From Natrinema salsiterrestre (GTDB lineage: Archaea; Halobacteriota; Halobacteria; Halobacteriales; Natrialbaceae), in contig NZ_JAMQOT010000005.1 in the NCBI RefSeq assembly GCF_029502005.1, positions 62,001 through 126,000 on the forward strand: a stretch of 64,000 nucleotides of DNA, written 5' to 3'. Numbering within the stretch: the stretch's first letter is position 1; every line of letters begins with the position of its first letter. A model generated the notes under the pieces. The model was given only the letters and a program-made list of their open reading frames with translations, searched no databases and was not told where the DNA came from. Shown here in pieces: positions 8,594-18,297 of this stretch. A program made the translations under genes and the position numbers.

Positions 8594-10741
8594 TCAGTCG
8601 TCTTTGATCCGGCTACCGCCCGGCGGCATGAAGTGTTGGATCCTGTCGGGGCTGGCGATCTTGCGGACGAACGTCTCGTCTTCGAACCGCTCGCGGAACT
8701 CGCGGTAGAGCCGCTTGGCCGTGTCCGCCTGCGCGTACTGTCCCGGCTCGAGTTCGATCGTGGTCACCGCTCGGCCCTCGATCGCCGACGGCGGGCCGCC
8801 GATGACTCGCGTGTACGGTTCACACTGGATTCCGACCGCCGCACCGACCGCCGTATCCCGGTAGTACGTTCGGTCGCCCCGAATCGCGAACCCGCCTTTC
8901 TCGAGGTACTCGCCGCTCTCTGGGGTCTTCGAGACCTGATCGGAGTCGACGGCGTAGACGTCGCCCGCGTAGCGGCCGTCCTTCCAGATCGACGAGTAAG
9001 AGACCGCGAACTGGGCGGCCTCCTCGAGGCTCGACTCGGGGAGTTCGATGTCGCTCGAGGACGCCTCGCTGGGATCGGTCGCTTTCAGCACAGTGACGGG
9101 GCCGCCGTGGGCCTGCGTGTGGAGCACCATATCGCCGGGCTCGAGATATTTCTTGACGAGTTCCTCGTTCTGGTCGGCGCTTCGCCCGCCGATCACGAGG
9201 AAGTCGTCGCTGGTCTCGAACCAGCGGAATCGGTCGAACCAGGGCTCGTTTTCGCGGATCGGGATAGATGGCTGGGAGAGCCAGTCGCGCGGGGCGGACT
9301 CCTCCTCCTCCGACTCGTCTTTCTCCGCCTCCCCGCTCTCGTCGGCCTCCCACTCGTCGCGGCGGCGCTTGGCGTCCTCGAGGTCCTCGCGCGTGTTCTC
9401 GATCGCCGCCAGCGCGCCCTCCTTCTTCTCCTCGACCCGCTTGGCCTCGGTGTAGAGCCGATCGGCGTTCTGCTCGACGCCCTGCCGAGCGACGAGATCG
9501 ATCCGTTCGCCGTCGATCTCGACGGTGACCGTTCCGTCGCTGCCGTCGACACCGACGACGGCTTCGGCGGCGTCGATGCCCCGGTCGGCACCTTCCTCGA
9601 ACCGGTCTCGGATCTCGTCCCAGGACCGGTCCTGCTCCCGGGCCTCCCGGACCGTCGAGAGGATGTCGTCGACCAGCCCGTACTTCGCGTACAGCAGTTC
9701 GGCCTGCTCGCGGAGGGACTCGGCCTCCTGTTCGAACCCCTCGATCGCCCCCTGCTGTTGTTCGATGATCCGCTCGTGTTTGGCGATCTCCGACTCGAAG
9801 TCCGGCCGCTGATCGGTCGGGTCCGGCTCCTCCTCGTCGGCGAGCTCGAGCCGGAAGAAGTAGTCGTCCAGCGCCGACAGGAACGAGTCGTAGGGTTCAC
9901 CGTCGAAATCGGCGTGTTCCTCGAGCGGGAACGGCGTCACGTCGACGACCTGCCCGCCGCTCGCGTCGTCGTCCTCGTCGGACTCGTCGTCGCCCTCGAG
10001 GTAGAGCCGCGGGTCGAAGTTTCCGTTCCGCAGGTCGAGCGCCAGCCGTTCGATCGCCTCGTAGAGCCGATCGTAGACGGCCTCGTCCGCGTCGTCGATG
10101 TCCATGCCCTTCTCGACCCCGGCGCGGGTACACAGCTCCTCGGCGTAGAGCCCCCCGAAGTTCAGTTGCGTGGCGAGCGTTCGAACCACGTCCGTATCGG
10201 AGTCCTCCATCTCGTGATCGAACGCCTCGCGGGAGATCGTCAGCGGGTTCGTCCGGGTGTCGGGGAACTCGTAGCGCGAGCCCGGAACGACGGTCCGCGA
10301 TTTCAGGCGCACGGTCTCGAGGCAGTCGATCACCTCGTACTCGCCGTCGGTGACCGCGACGTTGCCCTGGCCGAACAGCTCGACGATGATCCGGGTCGTC
10401 CCGTCGTCGCGCTCGAAGACGAACTCGAGGATGCGGTCGAACTCGTACTGTTCGACGCCGGCGAAATCGGCTCCGGACAACCGGTTCCGGAGCATCATCG
10501 CGAACTGCGGCGGGCGGCCCGGCGCGTCGGGGACTCGCTCGGGCGCGACCGTGTGTGCCCGCTTGACCTCGCCGACCTCGAGAATGAGTTCCATCCGGCC
10601 CCGATCGAAGTCCCGCATCTTGAGGCGGACGAGATCGTCGCCGTAGAGGTAGGCCTTGTCGACCTTCGCCCCCTCGTAGGCACCGAACTCCCCGACGAGG
10701 GCGGCGAGGTCGACGCTCGTAAGCTCCCGCTTTGGATCCAT
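8594..10741 (-). CDS. rqcH: RqcH / NFACT-family ribosome quality-control protein
   Basis: A 715-residue protein starting MDPKRELTSVDLAALV at the ATG at 10741. The domains in order are NFACT-N (about 1-200, with FDRILEFVF near residue 101 keeping the D-R pair that RqcH uses for tRNA), an acidic insert, a helical coiled-coil arm (about 310-370), and the NFACT-R/C part with WFETSDDFLVIGGR, followed by HTQAHGGPVTVLK. RqcH/Rqc2/NEMF proteins bind obstructed large ribosomal subunits and, in bacteria and eukaryotes, add C-terminal tails to stalled nascent chains. Its proximity to pelota suggests a ribosome-rescue neighbourhood. The promoter region at 10742-10985 is shared with a divergent gene. Confidence 0.93.
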   Translation of the reverse strand: MDPKRELTSVDLAALVGEFGAYEGAKVDKAYLYGDDLVRLKMRDFDRGRMELILEVGEVKRAHTVAPERVPDAPGRPPQFAMMLRNRLSGADFAGVEQYEFDRILEFVFERDDGTTRIIVELFGQGNVAVTDGEYEVIDCLETVRLKSRTVVPGSRYEFPDTRTNPLTISREAFDHEMEDSDTDVVRTLATQLNFGGLYAEELCTRAGVEKGMDIDDADEAVYDRLYEAIERLALDLRNGNFDPRLYLEGDDESDEDDDASGGQVVDVTPFPLEEHADFDGEPYDSFLSALDDYFFRLELADEEEPDPTDQRPDFESEIAKHERIIEQQQGAIEGFEQEAESLREQAELLYAKYGLVDDILSTVREAREQDRSWDEIRDRFEEGADRGIDAAEAVVGVDGSDGTVTVEIDGERIDLVARQGVEQNADRLYTEAKRVEEKKEGALAAIENTREDLEDAKRRRDEWEADESGEAEKDESEEEESAPRDWLSQPSIPIRENEPWFDRFRWFETSDDFLVIGGRSADQNEELVKKYLEPGDMVLHTQAHGGPVTVLKATDPSEASSSDIELPESSLEEAAQFAVSYSSIWKDGRYAGDVYAVDSDQVSKTPESGEYLEKGGFAIRGDRTYYRDTAVGAAVGIQCEPYTRVIGGPPSAIEGRAVTTIELEPGQYAQADTAKRLYREFRERFEDETFVRKIASPDRIQHFMPPGGSRIKDD

Positions 10742-10985
10742 ACTCACACTGCCCGGTCCGGTCAAAAAGACGTGTCGCTCCGACGGCGGGGCCGGGTCGA
10801 CGGTCGTACTCGCGTTCGAGGTCGACTCCCGGGAGCGTAGCCGAGGTCGGAAAACCTAATCCCCACCGGCACGCAGTGTCCGACATGGACGACGATATCG
10901 GTGGCGCTACCTGCGATTCGACCGGGTCGATATCGCACGACGGAGACGCGTGCCGAGCACGCGTACCACGAGGAGGGACGGCCGT

Positions 10986-11630
10986 ATGAGCGCGGACGAC
11001 GAACAACCGTGGGAGAACGTCTCCCAGTTCCCGGACTTCCTCGATCACCTCCACAACCAGGGCGGCGCAACCGTCAGCGGAATCATCGATCGGATCGACG
11101 CGGACGTCGACATGGACGGGGTCGTCTACCACGACCGCGGGATCCGATCGCCGGGCTACGACGCGACCTTCGTCCCGGAGCCGGAAGGGTCGCGCATGCG
11201 CCCCGCGTTCAGCGTCGAGCTCCACACGATCGGCCCGCGCAGCGTCTGGGCCGTGTTCGACGCGACGCTCTCGTGGGACTTCTACCTCCTCGAGGCCGAC
11301 GACATCGCGGCGATCGCCTGGGTGAGCGACGAGGAGTACAACGCCGAGGAAGCGGGGATGTTCCTGTCGAAACACGAGGCCCTCGCCGCGGGCCGGTTCT
11401 CCTTTGGCACTTTCATCTACGCCGGCGACGAGTGGCAGGAACAGCGCGATCTCATTGACGGAACCGACACGCCGGCGTTCCTCCAGCGCGACGACGGCAG
11501 CACGCTCGTGCCGACCAGCCAGTCCGATTTCTACAACGTCGTCAACGCGACCCCGGAGGACTTCCGAACGAACGGCGGCGGTGCCCCCGCTCATCTCGGA
11601 CTCCTCGAGCTCGAAGTGACGATCGAGTAG
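10986..11630 (+). CDS. Conserved haloarchaeal protein, unknown function
   Basis: A 214-residue acidic soluble protein starting MSADDEQPWENVSQFPDFL at the ATG at 10986. It has an N-terminal helix (FLDHLHNQGGATVSGIIDRI) and then mixed strands including SVWAVFDATLSWDFYLLEADD and SFGTFIYAGDEWQEQRDLI. It ends in a strand LLELEVTIE. There is no signal peptide or membrane segment. Cysteine is absent and tryptophan is unusually frequent. I do not recognise the family. It is divergent from RqcH. Confidence 0.75.
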   Translation: MSADDEQPWENVSQFPDFLDHLHNQGGATVSGIIDRIDADVDMDGVVYHDRGIRSPGYDATFVPEPEGSRMRPAFSVELHTIGPRSVWAVFDATLSWDFYLLEADDIAAIAWVSDEEYNAEEAGMFLSKHEALAAGRFSFGTFIYAGDEWQEQRDLIDGTDTPAFLQRDDGSTLVPTSQSDFYNVVNATPEDFRTNGGGAPAHLGLLELEVTIE

Positions 11631-12247
11631 GAACCCGCTCTCGGTTCGCTCGGGTCGGCGCAGCCAGAATCGTTTTCGGTCAGTGGTATCGGCTTCGAAG
11701 TGGACGCGATCGCCAGATTCGGGTCACTCGGTCGGTCCGGAATCGAGCGGTCGCTGCTCGTCGCCCTTGCAGACCGAACCGACGTATCCGGGTCCATCCC
11801 CGAGCGAGTCCGAGCCGCCGCCGTCGCTCGTTCTATCGACTACTGAACGCGGCCAGTCGACGGCAACTGTCCCCCGAGTCGGTCAGCGTCGACGTCCGGA
11901 GTGACCGATCCGAGAGCGAGTCCGTCCGATGCCGACGATCATAAAGGGGGTCCGGGTAGTGAGCGTACCGAACCGTCGCTCCAGGGGATCGAGCGAACGG
12001 GCGGGTGGAATCGGTACGCTCGGACGAGGGGCGATCAGAGTACCGCTGTCGAAGTGGGGTGCTGACAGCGGTGCCGACGGATGTCGGCATTAGCTATTAC
12101 CATTTCGGCCCTTATGAATTTTTCGAACAGTGTCAGTTCGATAATAACGAGGGCCAGCCGTCGGATTCGAATGAGCGCGGAGACCGGCGATCGGTCGACC
12201 GCCAGCAGCGATGGAACCAACGATGCGAGGGGCCGTTCGATGAGATC
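11631..12247. other. 617-bp intergenic region between convergent genes; no supported gene
   Basis: Several frames of 60-85 codons are open here, but they are arginine- and serine-rich and look like frame noise. A short AT-richer part (about 12085-12155) stands out against the GC-rich background, but I see no paired promoter, hairpin or protein-like reading frame. Both flanking genes end here, so it mainly holds two transcript ends. Confidence 0.5.
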
Positions 12248-13909
12248 CTACAGGCGTTTGCTGACGTACGGCCCGTCCTGATGGTAGCCGAGCTTGTTCC
12301 GATAGTACTCGCGAGCGCCGATGCCGGAGATCACGCTCACTTTGTCGTAGCCGGCGTCGGCGGCGAGCTCCTCGGCCCGATCCATCAGCCGGCGACCGTA
12401 CCCCTGATGCTGGTGCTGGTCGGTTGCTCCCTCGTCACCCATCGCGACCTCCGAGCCGTAGACGTGGAGTTCCCGGACCAGCGCCGTGTTCTCGAGTTCG
12501 GGCCGAACCGGGTCGTTCGGGAACCGGAGCCGACAGAAGCCGACGAGGAGGTCCTTCTCGAAGTCTTCGAACGAAATGAAGTGCTCGGTGCCGCCGCAGG
12601 CGTCGTACGTCATCACGTCGAGTTCGACGTTCTCCGCGGTCTCCTCCTGCATCCCGGCCTCCCGACAGCGGATGCACTCACACTCCCAGCCGTGCTCGTC
12701 CATGCGCTTGCGAGCGAGCTGCCGGAGGTTCGACTTCCAGACGCCTGCGTCGATGAAGTCCGCGGGAATGTCTCGCTGGACGCGCTGGAGTCGGGTGTAG
12801 CGGGGGATCATGTCCTTGATCTCCGCGATCAAGTCCGCCGCCTCGTCGTTCGAGAGGGGGTCGTACTCGTCTTTGTGCCACCAGTCGTAGGTCGCAGTGC
12901 CCCGCACCACGAGCGTCGGGTAGATCTTCAGGTAGTCGGGCTTCCACTGTTCTTCCTCGAAGAGCCGCCGGAAGTCCTCGAGACACATCTCCTTGCTCAT
13001 CCCGGGCTGGCCCGGCATCATGTGGAAGCCGACCTTGAACGCCGAGTCCCGCAGTCGCTGGTTGGCATCGATCGACTCCTGGACGCCGTGGCCGCGGTGC
13101 ATGTCGCGGTTGATCCGCTCGTAGGTCGTCTGGACGCCGACCTCGACTTTCGTCCCGCCGAGGTCGAGCATCCGATCGATCTGTTCGGGATCGCACCAGT
13201 CCGGCTTCGTCTCGAACGTCGTCCCGATGTTTCGGATGTCCGCGGTCTCGTTCTCCGCGATGACGTCCTCGAGGTACTTCCACTCGTACTCCGCGGGGTC
13301 CTCGGCGAAGCTGACGCCCTGGGCCGGCTCGGGCTCCTTGTCGACGTCGTAGTCGTTCATCGCCTCGAGCGCCCGCTTGACGAACCACTCCTGGTAGTCG
13401 TGGCTGCGGGCGGTCATCGTTCCGCCCATCAAGATCAGTTCGACCTTGTCGACGGGGTGGCCGATCTGGCGCAGCTGCTCGAGCCGGAGGGTCACCTGCC
13501 CGTAGGGGTCGTAGTCGTTCTGGACGCCGCGAGCGGCGGCGGGCTCCTCGCCCGTGTAGCTCTGTGACGACGAGAACTCGGAGTCCGGACCGCCGGGACA
13601 GTAGAGACACTTGCCGTGGGGACACCGCTCGGGCGAGGTCATGATCGCGACCGGCGAGACGCCCGACGCCGTCCGAACCGGCTTGCGCTGGAGTACGGGT
13701 TCCAGGTCCTCCCGGTACTCTTCCGGCGCGTAGTCCAGCAACTCGGAGTTCTTCGGTACCTTCGGTGCCGAGTGTTCCGAACAGGCCTCGAGTTTGGCTT
13801 TCTCGACCTCGTCGCGTTCGACCTCGCCGGCGAGGATTCGCTCGACGAGCGTCTCACAGACCCGTTCGAACGCTTCGGTCTCGGTCGGTTCTGGCGTCTC
13901 GGTACTCAC
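12248..13909 (-). CDS. elp3: Elp3: tRNA U34 carboxymethyl transferase (radical SAM + GNAT)
   Basis: A 553-residue protein. Residues 90-110 carry the radical SAM cluster motif CX4CX2C (C96, C101, C104, within CPHGKCLYCPGG). The radical SAM barrel follows, with GGTMTARSHDYQEWF and GVQTTYERINRDMHRGH. A second cysteine cluster lies near ECECIRCRE, and the last 150 residues are a GNAT acetyltransferase domain (HQHQGYGRRLMDRAEELA). Archaeal Elp3 acts alone on tRNA wobble uridine 34, making the cm5U group from acetyl-CoA and SAM. Length and domain order are normal. The start MSTETPEPTE at 13909 gives the usual acidic N-terminus. Confidence 0.96.
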   Translation of the reverse strand: MSTETPEPTETEAFERVCETLVERILAGEVERDEVEKAKLEACSEHSAPKVPKNSELLDYAPEEYREDLEPVLQRKPVRTASGVSPVAIMTSPERCPHGKCLYCPGGPDSEFSSSQSYTGEEPAAARGVQNDYDPYGQVTLRLEQLRQIGHPVDKVELILMGGTMTARSHDYQEWFVKRALEAMNDYDVDKEPEPAQGVSFAEDPAEYEWKYLEDVIAENETADIRNIGTTFETKPDWCDPEQIDRMLDLGGTKVEVGVQTTYERINRDMHRGHGVQESIDANQRLRDSAFKVGFHMMPGQPGMSKEMCLEDFRRLFEEEQWKPDYLKIYPTLVVRGTATYDWWHKDEYDPLSNDEAADLIAEIKDMIPRYTRLQRVQRDIPADFIDAGVWKSNLRQLARKRMDEHGWECECIRCREAGMQEETAENVELDVMTYDACGGTEHFISFEDFEKDLLVGFCRLRFPNDPVRPELENTALVRELHVYGSEVAMGDEGATDQHQHQGYGRRLMDRAEELAADAGYDKVSVISGIGAREYYRNKLGYHQDGPYVSKRL

Positions 13910-13976
13910 TACACGTGAATCGTCGCCGTTCGCGAATAAGCGTGTCGGACTCGTCGATCAGGTTTCCAAACGAGAC

Positions 13977-14813
13977 CTAGGTCATCGTTTCGCCCTCGAG
14001 TCCGGCTGCGAACTCGCGGAGTTCGCGATTGAACCGTTCCGGCTCCTCCCAGAACGGGGAGTGACCCACTTCCGGGTAGAACGACGTCTCCGCGGTCCCG
14101 ATCAACTCCGCGTGCTCCTCTGCGGCGGCGGGGAGGACGATCGTGTCCGCCTCGCCATGGGTGATGAGAACCGGCTTCTCGATCGCGCGGAGGTCCTCGT
14201 CGTGTGTGAGTGTCCGGGAGTGGAGACCCTCTCTGACGTGCGGCGGAACCACGGCGTTGTATCCGAGCATGAAATACCGGTCCTCGGGAAGCAGTTCCCC
14301 GTGGACGCAGCGCTCCACGAACGTCTCGAGCGCGTTCACGCTCTCTTCGGCGTCCGTCGACTCGAAGCCGGGGATCAGTTCGACGAACTCCTCCCCGATG
14401 ACGGCCATCGCGTCGTCGGTTCCGTTTTTCGAAATCGCACCGACCAGGTTGATACCGGCAATCTGCTCGTCGCCGTACTTCTCGAGGTAATCGGAAATGA
14501 TCAACCCACCGTACGACCAGCCGACGAGCACTGGCCGGTCCAGTTCCAGCGTCTCGATCACCCGCTGTACGTCGTCAGCCCACAGTTCCGACTCGGCGTA
14601 CGCGCTTTCCGGTTTCTCCGACTGGCCGTGACCGCGATTGTCCATCGCCACGAGCCGGAAGTCGTCCGCGAGAGTCGACTCGAGCTGTTTCGTCCACGAT
14701 CTCCGAGACTGAGTATAGCCGTGGATGAACAGAATGGGGCGGCCGTCTGCGTTTCCACGTTCCTCGACGTGGAGTTCGATCCCTCCGCCACCGGTAACAG
14801 TATGTTCCTTCAT
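13977..14813 (-). CDS. Alpha/beta-fold hydrolase
   Basis: A 278-residue protein with the full alpha/beta hydrolase pattern: oxyanion motif HGYT (31-34), nucleophile elbow GWSYGG with S100, acid D223 in HGEADTIV, and H251 in VGHSPFW. The cap region lies at about 125-200. It belongs to the epoxide-hydrolase/haloperoxidase-like esterase group; the substrate is unknown. An AT-rich minus-strand promoter (TTATATC/AATAAG region, about 14830-14845) lies about 20-30 nt upstream of the ATG, implying a short leader. It is divergent from the Mrp operon. Confidence 0.92.
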   Translation of the reverse strand: MKEHTVTGGGGIELHVEERGNADGRPILFIHGYTQSRRSWTKQLESTLADDFRLVAMDNRGHGQSEKPESAYAESELWADDVQRVIETLELDRPVLVGWSYGGLIISDYLEKYGDEQIAGINLVGAISKNGTDDAMAVIGEEFVELIPGFESTDAEESVNALETFVERCVHGELLPEDRYFMLGYNAVVPPHVREGLHSRTLTHDEDLRAIEKPVLITHGEADTIVLPAAAEEHAELIGTAETSFYPEVGHSPFWEEPERFNRELREFAAGLEGETMT

Positions 14814-14997
14814 AACTCACTCCATGGTATCTTATTGCACGATATAACTCTAGGGCCGAGTTGACGGTCACTGTGCCGTTACTCTCGATCGTGGCGGAAA
14901 CACTGTCACCGCTTGAGACGCGACGCGTTCCGGTCACCGCTCACTGAGAGCACAGCGAGAGCCGAAACCCTCGCTTCTCGATGTACGTGGCGGTGTT

Positions 14998-15018
14998 CCG
15001 AAAGGTAATCTCTTAAGG
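14998..15018 (+). promoter_or_regulatory. Probable promoter of the Mrp operon
   Basis: A purine-rich CCGAAAGG (14998-15005) resembling a BRE precedes TCTTAAGG (15011-15018), a TATA-like element. The expected transcription start is near 15038, which would leave a leader of about 10 nt before the mnhA ATG at 15048. Confidence 0.45.
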
Positions 15019-15047
15019 GACGTCTCGCCCTATCCTCCGCGTACCGA

Positions 15048-17486
15048 ATGTCCCCCGACCTGGCGATCGTCGTCGCCGCGGTCGCGTTGCCCTTCGTCGT
15101 CGCAGCACTCACGCCGGTGCTGTTCCGCGTGCTCGGCGAAGGAACGGGATTCGCCGGGACCGCGGTCGCACTGACGTCGTTCGGGCTTCTTGCGACTCAG
15201 TACGGACGAGAGGGGGCCGTCGCCCTGCCGTGGGTCCCGTCCCGAAACATCGCACTCCAGTTCTACGTGGACGGCTGGGCCTTGCTGTTCGCGCTGTTGG
15301 CCTGCGGGATCGGCGCACTCATATTCTCCTATTCGCCCGCGTACATGCACGGTGAGTCCGGTCTCGTCAGGTACTACGCGGCGTTGCTCGCCTTCATGGG
15401 ATCGATCGTCGGGGTCGCACTCGCCGCCGATCTGATCGCTATTTTCCTCTTCTGGGAACTCACCAGCCTCGCGTCGTTCGTCCTGATCGGCTACTACACC
15501 GCCGACGACTCCTCGCAGTACGCCGCCCGGATGGCCATGTTCATCACCGTCGGCGGCGGTCTCTTCCTGCTCGTCGGCCTCCTCTTGCTCTCCGTCGTCG
15601 CCGGCGACGTTCTCGGTCCCGGCGCGGCGTTCGATCTCGCCGCGATGCTCGAGAACCCCGACGAGATGCAGGGGGCCCTGCGCGATCGCGGGCTGTTCCT
15701 GCCGGTGCTCGGACTGCTCGCCATCGGAGCCGGAACCAAGTCCGCACAGGTCCCGTTGCACTTCTGGCTGCCCAACGCGATGGCCGCGCCGACGCCGGTC
15801 TCCGCATTCCTCCACTCCGCGACCATGGTCAAGGTCGGCGTCTACTTCGTCGGACGGACCCGACCGTTGCTCGTCAGCGCGGAGTGGCTGTTCCTCTTCG
15901 CGTCGCTCGGACTGACGACGATGACGGTCTGTGCGATTCTGGCCGTCGCGTCGACGGACATCAAGGAACTGCTCGCCTACTCGACGGCGAGTCACCTCGG
16001 ACTGATGATCGCCGGCTTCGGTTTCACTTCCGTGTACGGCGCTGAAGCGGGCGTCTTCCATCTCCTCAATCACGCCCTGTTCAAGGCCGCGCTATTCCTC
16101 GTCGCCGGCATCGTCGCCCACGAAGCCGGCACCCGCGAAATCGACGAACTAGGCGGCCTGCGACGCGATCTCCCGATCACGGCGGCGATCACGACGGTCG
16201 TCGCGCTCAGCATGGCCGGCATCCCGCCGTTCAACGGGTTCTACTCGAAGGAGTTGCTCTTCGAGGCCGCCGTCGAGGCGAGCCACCACCACGATATCGG
16301 GATCCTGGGCTGGCTCTACCCCGCAGTCGCCGTCTTCGGGAGCATCTTCACCGTGTTGTACTCGCTGAAATTCCTCTCGCTGTTCTTCGGCGAGCGACCC
16401 GAGGGGCTCGATCACGTCCACCGGCCGCCGGTTTCGCTGCTCGTCCCGCCGGCCGTCCTCGCCCTGCTCGCCGCGTTCGTCAGCGTCGACCCCCAGCGAG
16501 CCGTCGACCTCATCGTCCAGTCCGGCCTCGAGGCGACGGCGGTCGATCCCCACGAGATGCACGTCGGCATCCCGACCTCGTACTCGCCCGCGCTGGGAAT
16601 GAGCGCCGTCACGATCGGGGTCGGCCTCCTCGCGTATCCGACCTACGGACGGCTCCACGACGGGATCCGTGCGATCCCGCGAACGGTCCCGCAGGTCGGC
16701 GCGAACTGGTGGTACGATACCGTCGTCGACGGCCTCAGCGACGAGGGCCGCCGGTTCGCCGAGACGGTCCACAACGGCATGCTCCGGACGTACGCGACGT
16801 GGACGCTGGGTGCGACCTGTGCGCTCGCGCTCGCCGGCTTCGTCGCGGCCGGTGCGATCGAGCCGACCGCGCTCGGGATCAAGGCCACGGTTCCGATCGC
16901 GCTCGTCTTGCTCGTCGCGGTGATCGGCGCGGTCGCCGTCGTCACGTCCGATTCACACATCGCGGGCGTCCTCACGCTCTCTATCCTCGGGTTTATGGTC
17001 GCCATCTTCTACATCCTCGCGAGCGCGCCCGACCTCGCGCTCACCCAGCTCGTCGTCGAGACGCTCGTCCTCCTCATTTTCCTGCTCGTGATCGAGGAGA
17101 TCCCCGAATACTACGAGGTCGGGATCGGACGGGTCGCCCGCGATGCCGTCCTCTCGGTCGCCGTCGGTGCGACCGCGTTCGTGACGGTGCTGGTCACCAC
17201 CGACGCTCGCCCCGACGGCCCGACGGAGATCGCCCGCGGATACGCCGAGCAGGCGGTCCCCCGGGGTGGCGGAACCAATATCGTCAACGTCACCCTCGTC
17301 GACTTCCGCGGGTTCGACACGCTGGGCGAACTCGCCGTCGTCGCGCTCGCCGCGATCTCGATCCTGACGCTGATCGTCATGCGCGGTCGCGACGAGGGAC
17401 GGATCGGTCCGAGGGGAGAGGACCGTCCCGACGATCCAGCCGGGGCCCGCAGCGACGGCGACCCGTCCGGGGGTGACGACGAATGA
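15048..17486 (+). CDS. mnhA: Mrp/Mnh cation/proton antiporter subunit A
   Basis: An 812-residue multi-spanning protein of the MrpA/NuoL family. The proton-conducting antiporter core covers about residues 1-500 (conserved WELTSLASFVLIGYYT, PNAMAAPTPVSAFLHSATMVK, LLAYSTASHLGLM, and GIPPFNGFYSKELLFE). The C-terminal part carries the MrpA-specific extension, with ILASAPDLALTQLVVETL and the IEEIPEYYE segment. It ends in a hydrophilic tail. It is the largest subunit of the heptameric antiporter that exports sodium in exchange for protons. It is the first gene of a seven-subunit operon and its stop overlaps the mnhB start as ATGA. Confidence 0.95.
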   Translation: MSPDLAIVVAAVALPFVVAALTPVLFRVLGEGTGFAGTAVALTSFGLLATQYGREGAVALPWVPSRNIALQFYVDGWALLFALLACGIGALIFSYSPAYMHGESGLVRYYAALLAFMGSIVGVALAADLIAIFLFWELTSLASFVLIGYYTADDSSQYAARMAMFITVGGGLFLLVGLLLLSVVAGDVLGPGAAFDLAAMLENPDEMQGALRDRGLFLPVLGLLAIGAGTKSAQVPLHFWLPNAMAAPTPVSAFLHSATMVKVGVYFVGRTRPLLVSAEWLFLFASLGLTTMTVCAILAVASTDIKELLAYSTASHLGLMIAGFGFTSVYGAEAGVFHLLNHALFKAALFLVAGIVAHEAGTREIDELGGLRRDLPITAAITTVVALSMAGIPPFNGFYSKELLFEAAVEASHHHDIGILGWLYPAVAVFGSIFTVLYSLKFLSLFFGERPEGLDHVHRPPVSLLVPPAVLALLAAFVSVDPQRAVDLIVQSGLEATAVDPHEMHVGIPTSYSPALGMSAVTIGVGLLAYPTYGRLHDGIRAIPRTVPQVGANWWYDTVVDGLSDEGRRFAETVHNGMLRTYATWTLGATCALALAGFVAAGAIEPTALGIKATVPIALVLLVAVIGAVAVVTSDSHIAGVLTLSILGFMVAIFYILASAPDLALTQLVVETLVLLIFLLVIEEIPEYYEVGIGRVARDAVLSVAVGATAFVTVLVTTDARPDGPTEIARGYAEQAVPRGGGTNIVNVTLVDFRGFDTLGELAVVALAAISILTLIVMRGRDEGRIGPRGEDRPDDPAGARSDGDPSGGDDE

Positions 17487-17947
17487 CGACGGTTATCATG
17501 CGCACGACCGCGCGAGCGATCGTTCCGATCATCCTGGTCGTCGCCATCTCGCTGTTCTTCGAGGGGCACAACCTGCCCGGTGGCGGGTTCATCGGCGGCG
17601 TCCTCACGGTGACGGCCTTCGCGATCATCTACATGGCCTTCGGACTCGACTTCCTCGAGCGGGGCATCCTCGGCCGCGACGTCGACCCCGGGAAGGGGCC
17701 GTCGCGGGACCGAGTCGTCGTCGCGTACCGCCGCCTCTTCGCGTACGGGTTCGCGATCGCGGTCGGCAGCGGCCTCGTACCGCTGCTGTTCGGCCGGCCG
17801 TTCCTCACGCAGACCTACGAATCGCTCGAGGGAGTCCCGATCTACGGCTACCTCGGGATCGCCAGCGCGCTGGTGTTCGACTTCGGGGTCTACTGCGTCG
17901 TCGTCGGTGGCCTGCTCACGATCCTCTCGGTGGTGGGTGCCGAATGA
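17483..17947 (+). CDS. mnhB: Mrp/Mnh antiporter subunit B
   Basis: A 154-residue protein with four predicted membrane helices and the MnhB signature FFEGHNLPGGGFIGGVL. It starts at the ATG at 17483, overlapping the mnhA stop, with a Shine-Dalgarno octamer GGGGGTGA at 17469-17476, six nt upstream. It is a small membrane subunit of the Mrp complex. It overlaps mnhC by an ATGA junction. Confidence 0.94.
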   Translation: MTTVIMRTTARAIVPIILVVAISLFFEGHNLPGGGFIGGVLTVTAFAIIYMAFGLDFLERGILGRDVDPGKGPSRDRVVVAYRRLFAYGFAIAVGSGLVPLLFGRPFLTQTYESLEGVPIYGYLGIASALVFDFGVYCVVVGGLLTILSVVGAE

Positions 17948-18297
17948 CGGGGGTCGTGCTCGCGGCCGCGATCGGTGCGCTGTTCGCCCTCGGGACCTTC
18001 CTGCTCCTGCGGCGGGACCTGATCCGGGTCGTCTGGGGGCTGGCGATCATCAGCCAGGCCGCGAACGTCTACCTGCTGACGATGGGCGGGATCGCGCCGG
18101 CGACCGCCGACTCGGTCCCGGTGTTGGCCGGCCGCGGCGAACACGTGCCGGTGACGGCGGACCCGCTGGTGCAGGCGCTGGTGTTGACCGCCATCGTCAT
18201 CGGCTTCGGGATGACCGCCTTCGCGCTCGTGCTGTCGTATCGGGTCTACGAGGAACACGACACGCTCGACGTCACGGAACTGGGTGATCGCGAATGA
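17944..18297 (+). CDS. mnhC: Mrp/Mnh antiporter subunit C (NuoK-like)
   Basis: A 117-residue protein with three membrane helices, homologous to NuoK. It has GLAIISQAANVYLLTMGG in helix two and DPLVQALVLTAIVIGFGMTAF in helix three, the latter being the diagnostic MnhC segment. It is fused by ATGA overlaps to mnhB upstream and to a 26-codon micro-ORF downstream. Confidence 0.94.
   Translation: MTGVVLAAAIGALFALGTFLLLRRDLIRVVWGLAIISQAANVYLLTMGGIAPATADSVPVLAGRGEHVPVTADPLVQALVLTAIVIGFGMTAFALVLSYRVYEEHDTLDVTELGDRE
18282..18296 (+). promoter_or_regulatory. Translation-initiation element, first copy
   Basis: GGGTGATC (18282-18289) followed by the ATG at 18294. Nearly the same arrangement recurs 77 nt downstream at 18359-18373 before mnhD (GGGTGATCGGCGATGACG). 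This looks like a short duplication of the ribosome-binding and start context. Confidence 0.55.

Noticed and set aside
12081-12281. 66-codon plus-strand frame overlapping the end of elp3
   Set aside because: It runs antisense into elp3 and has no recognisable domain; it is probably a chance frame.
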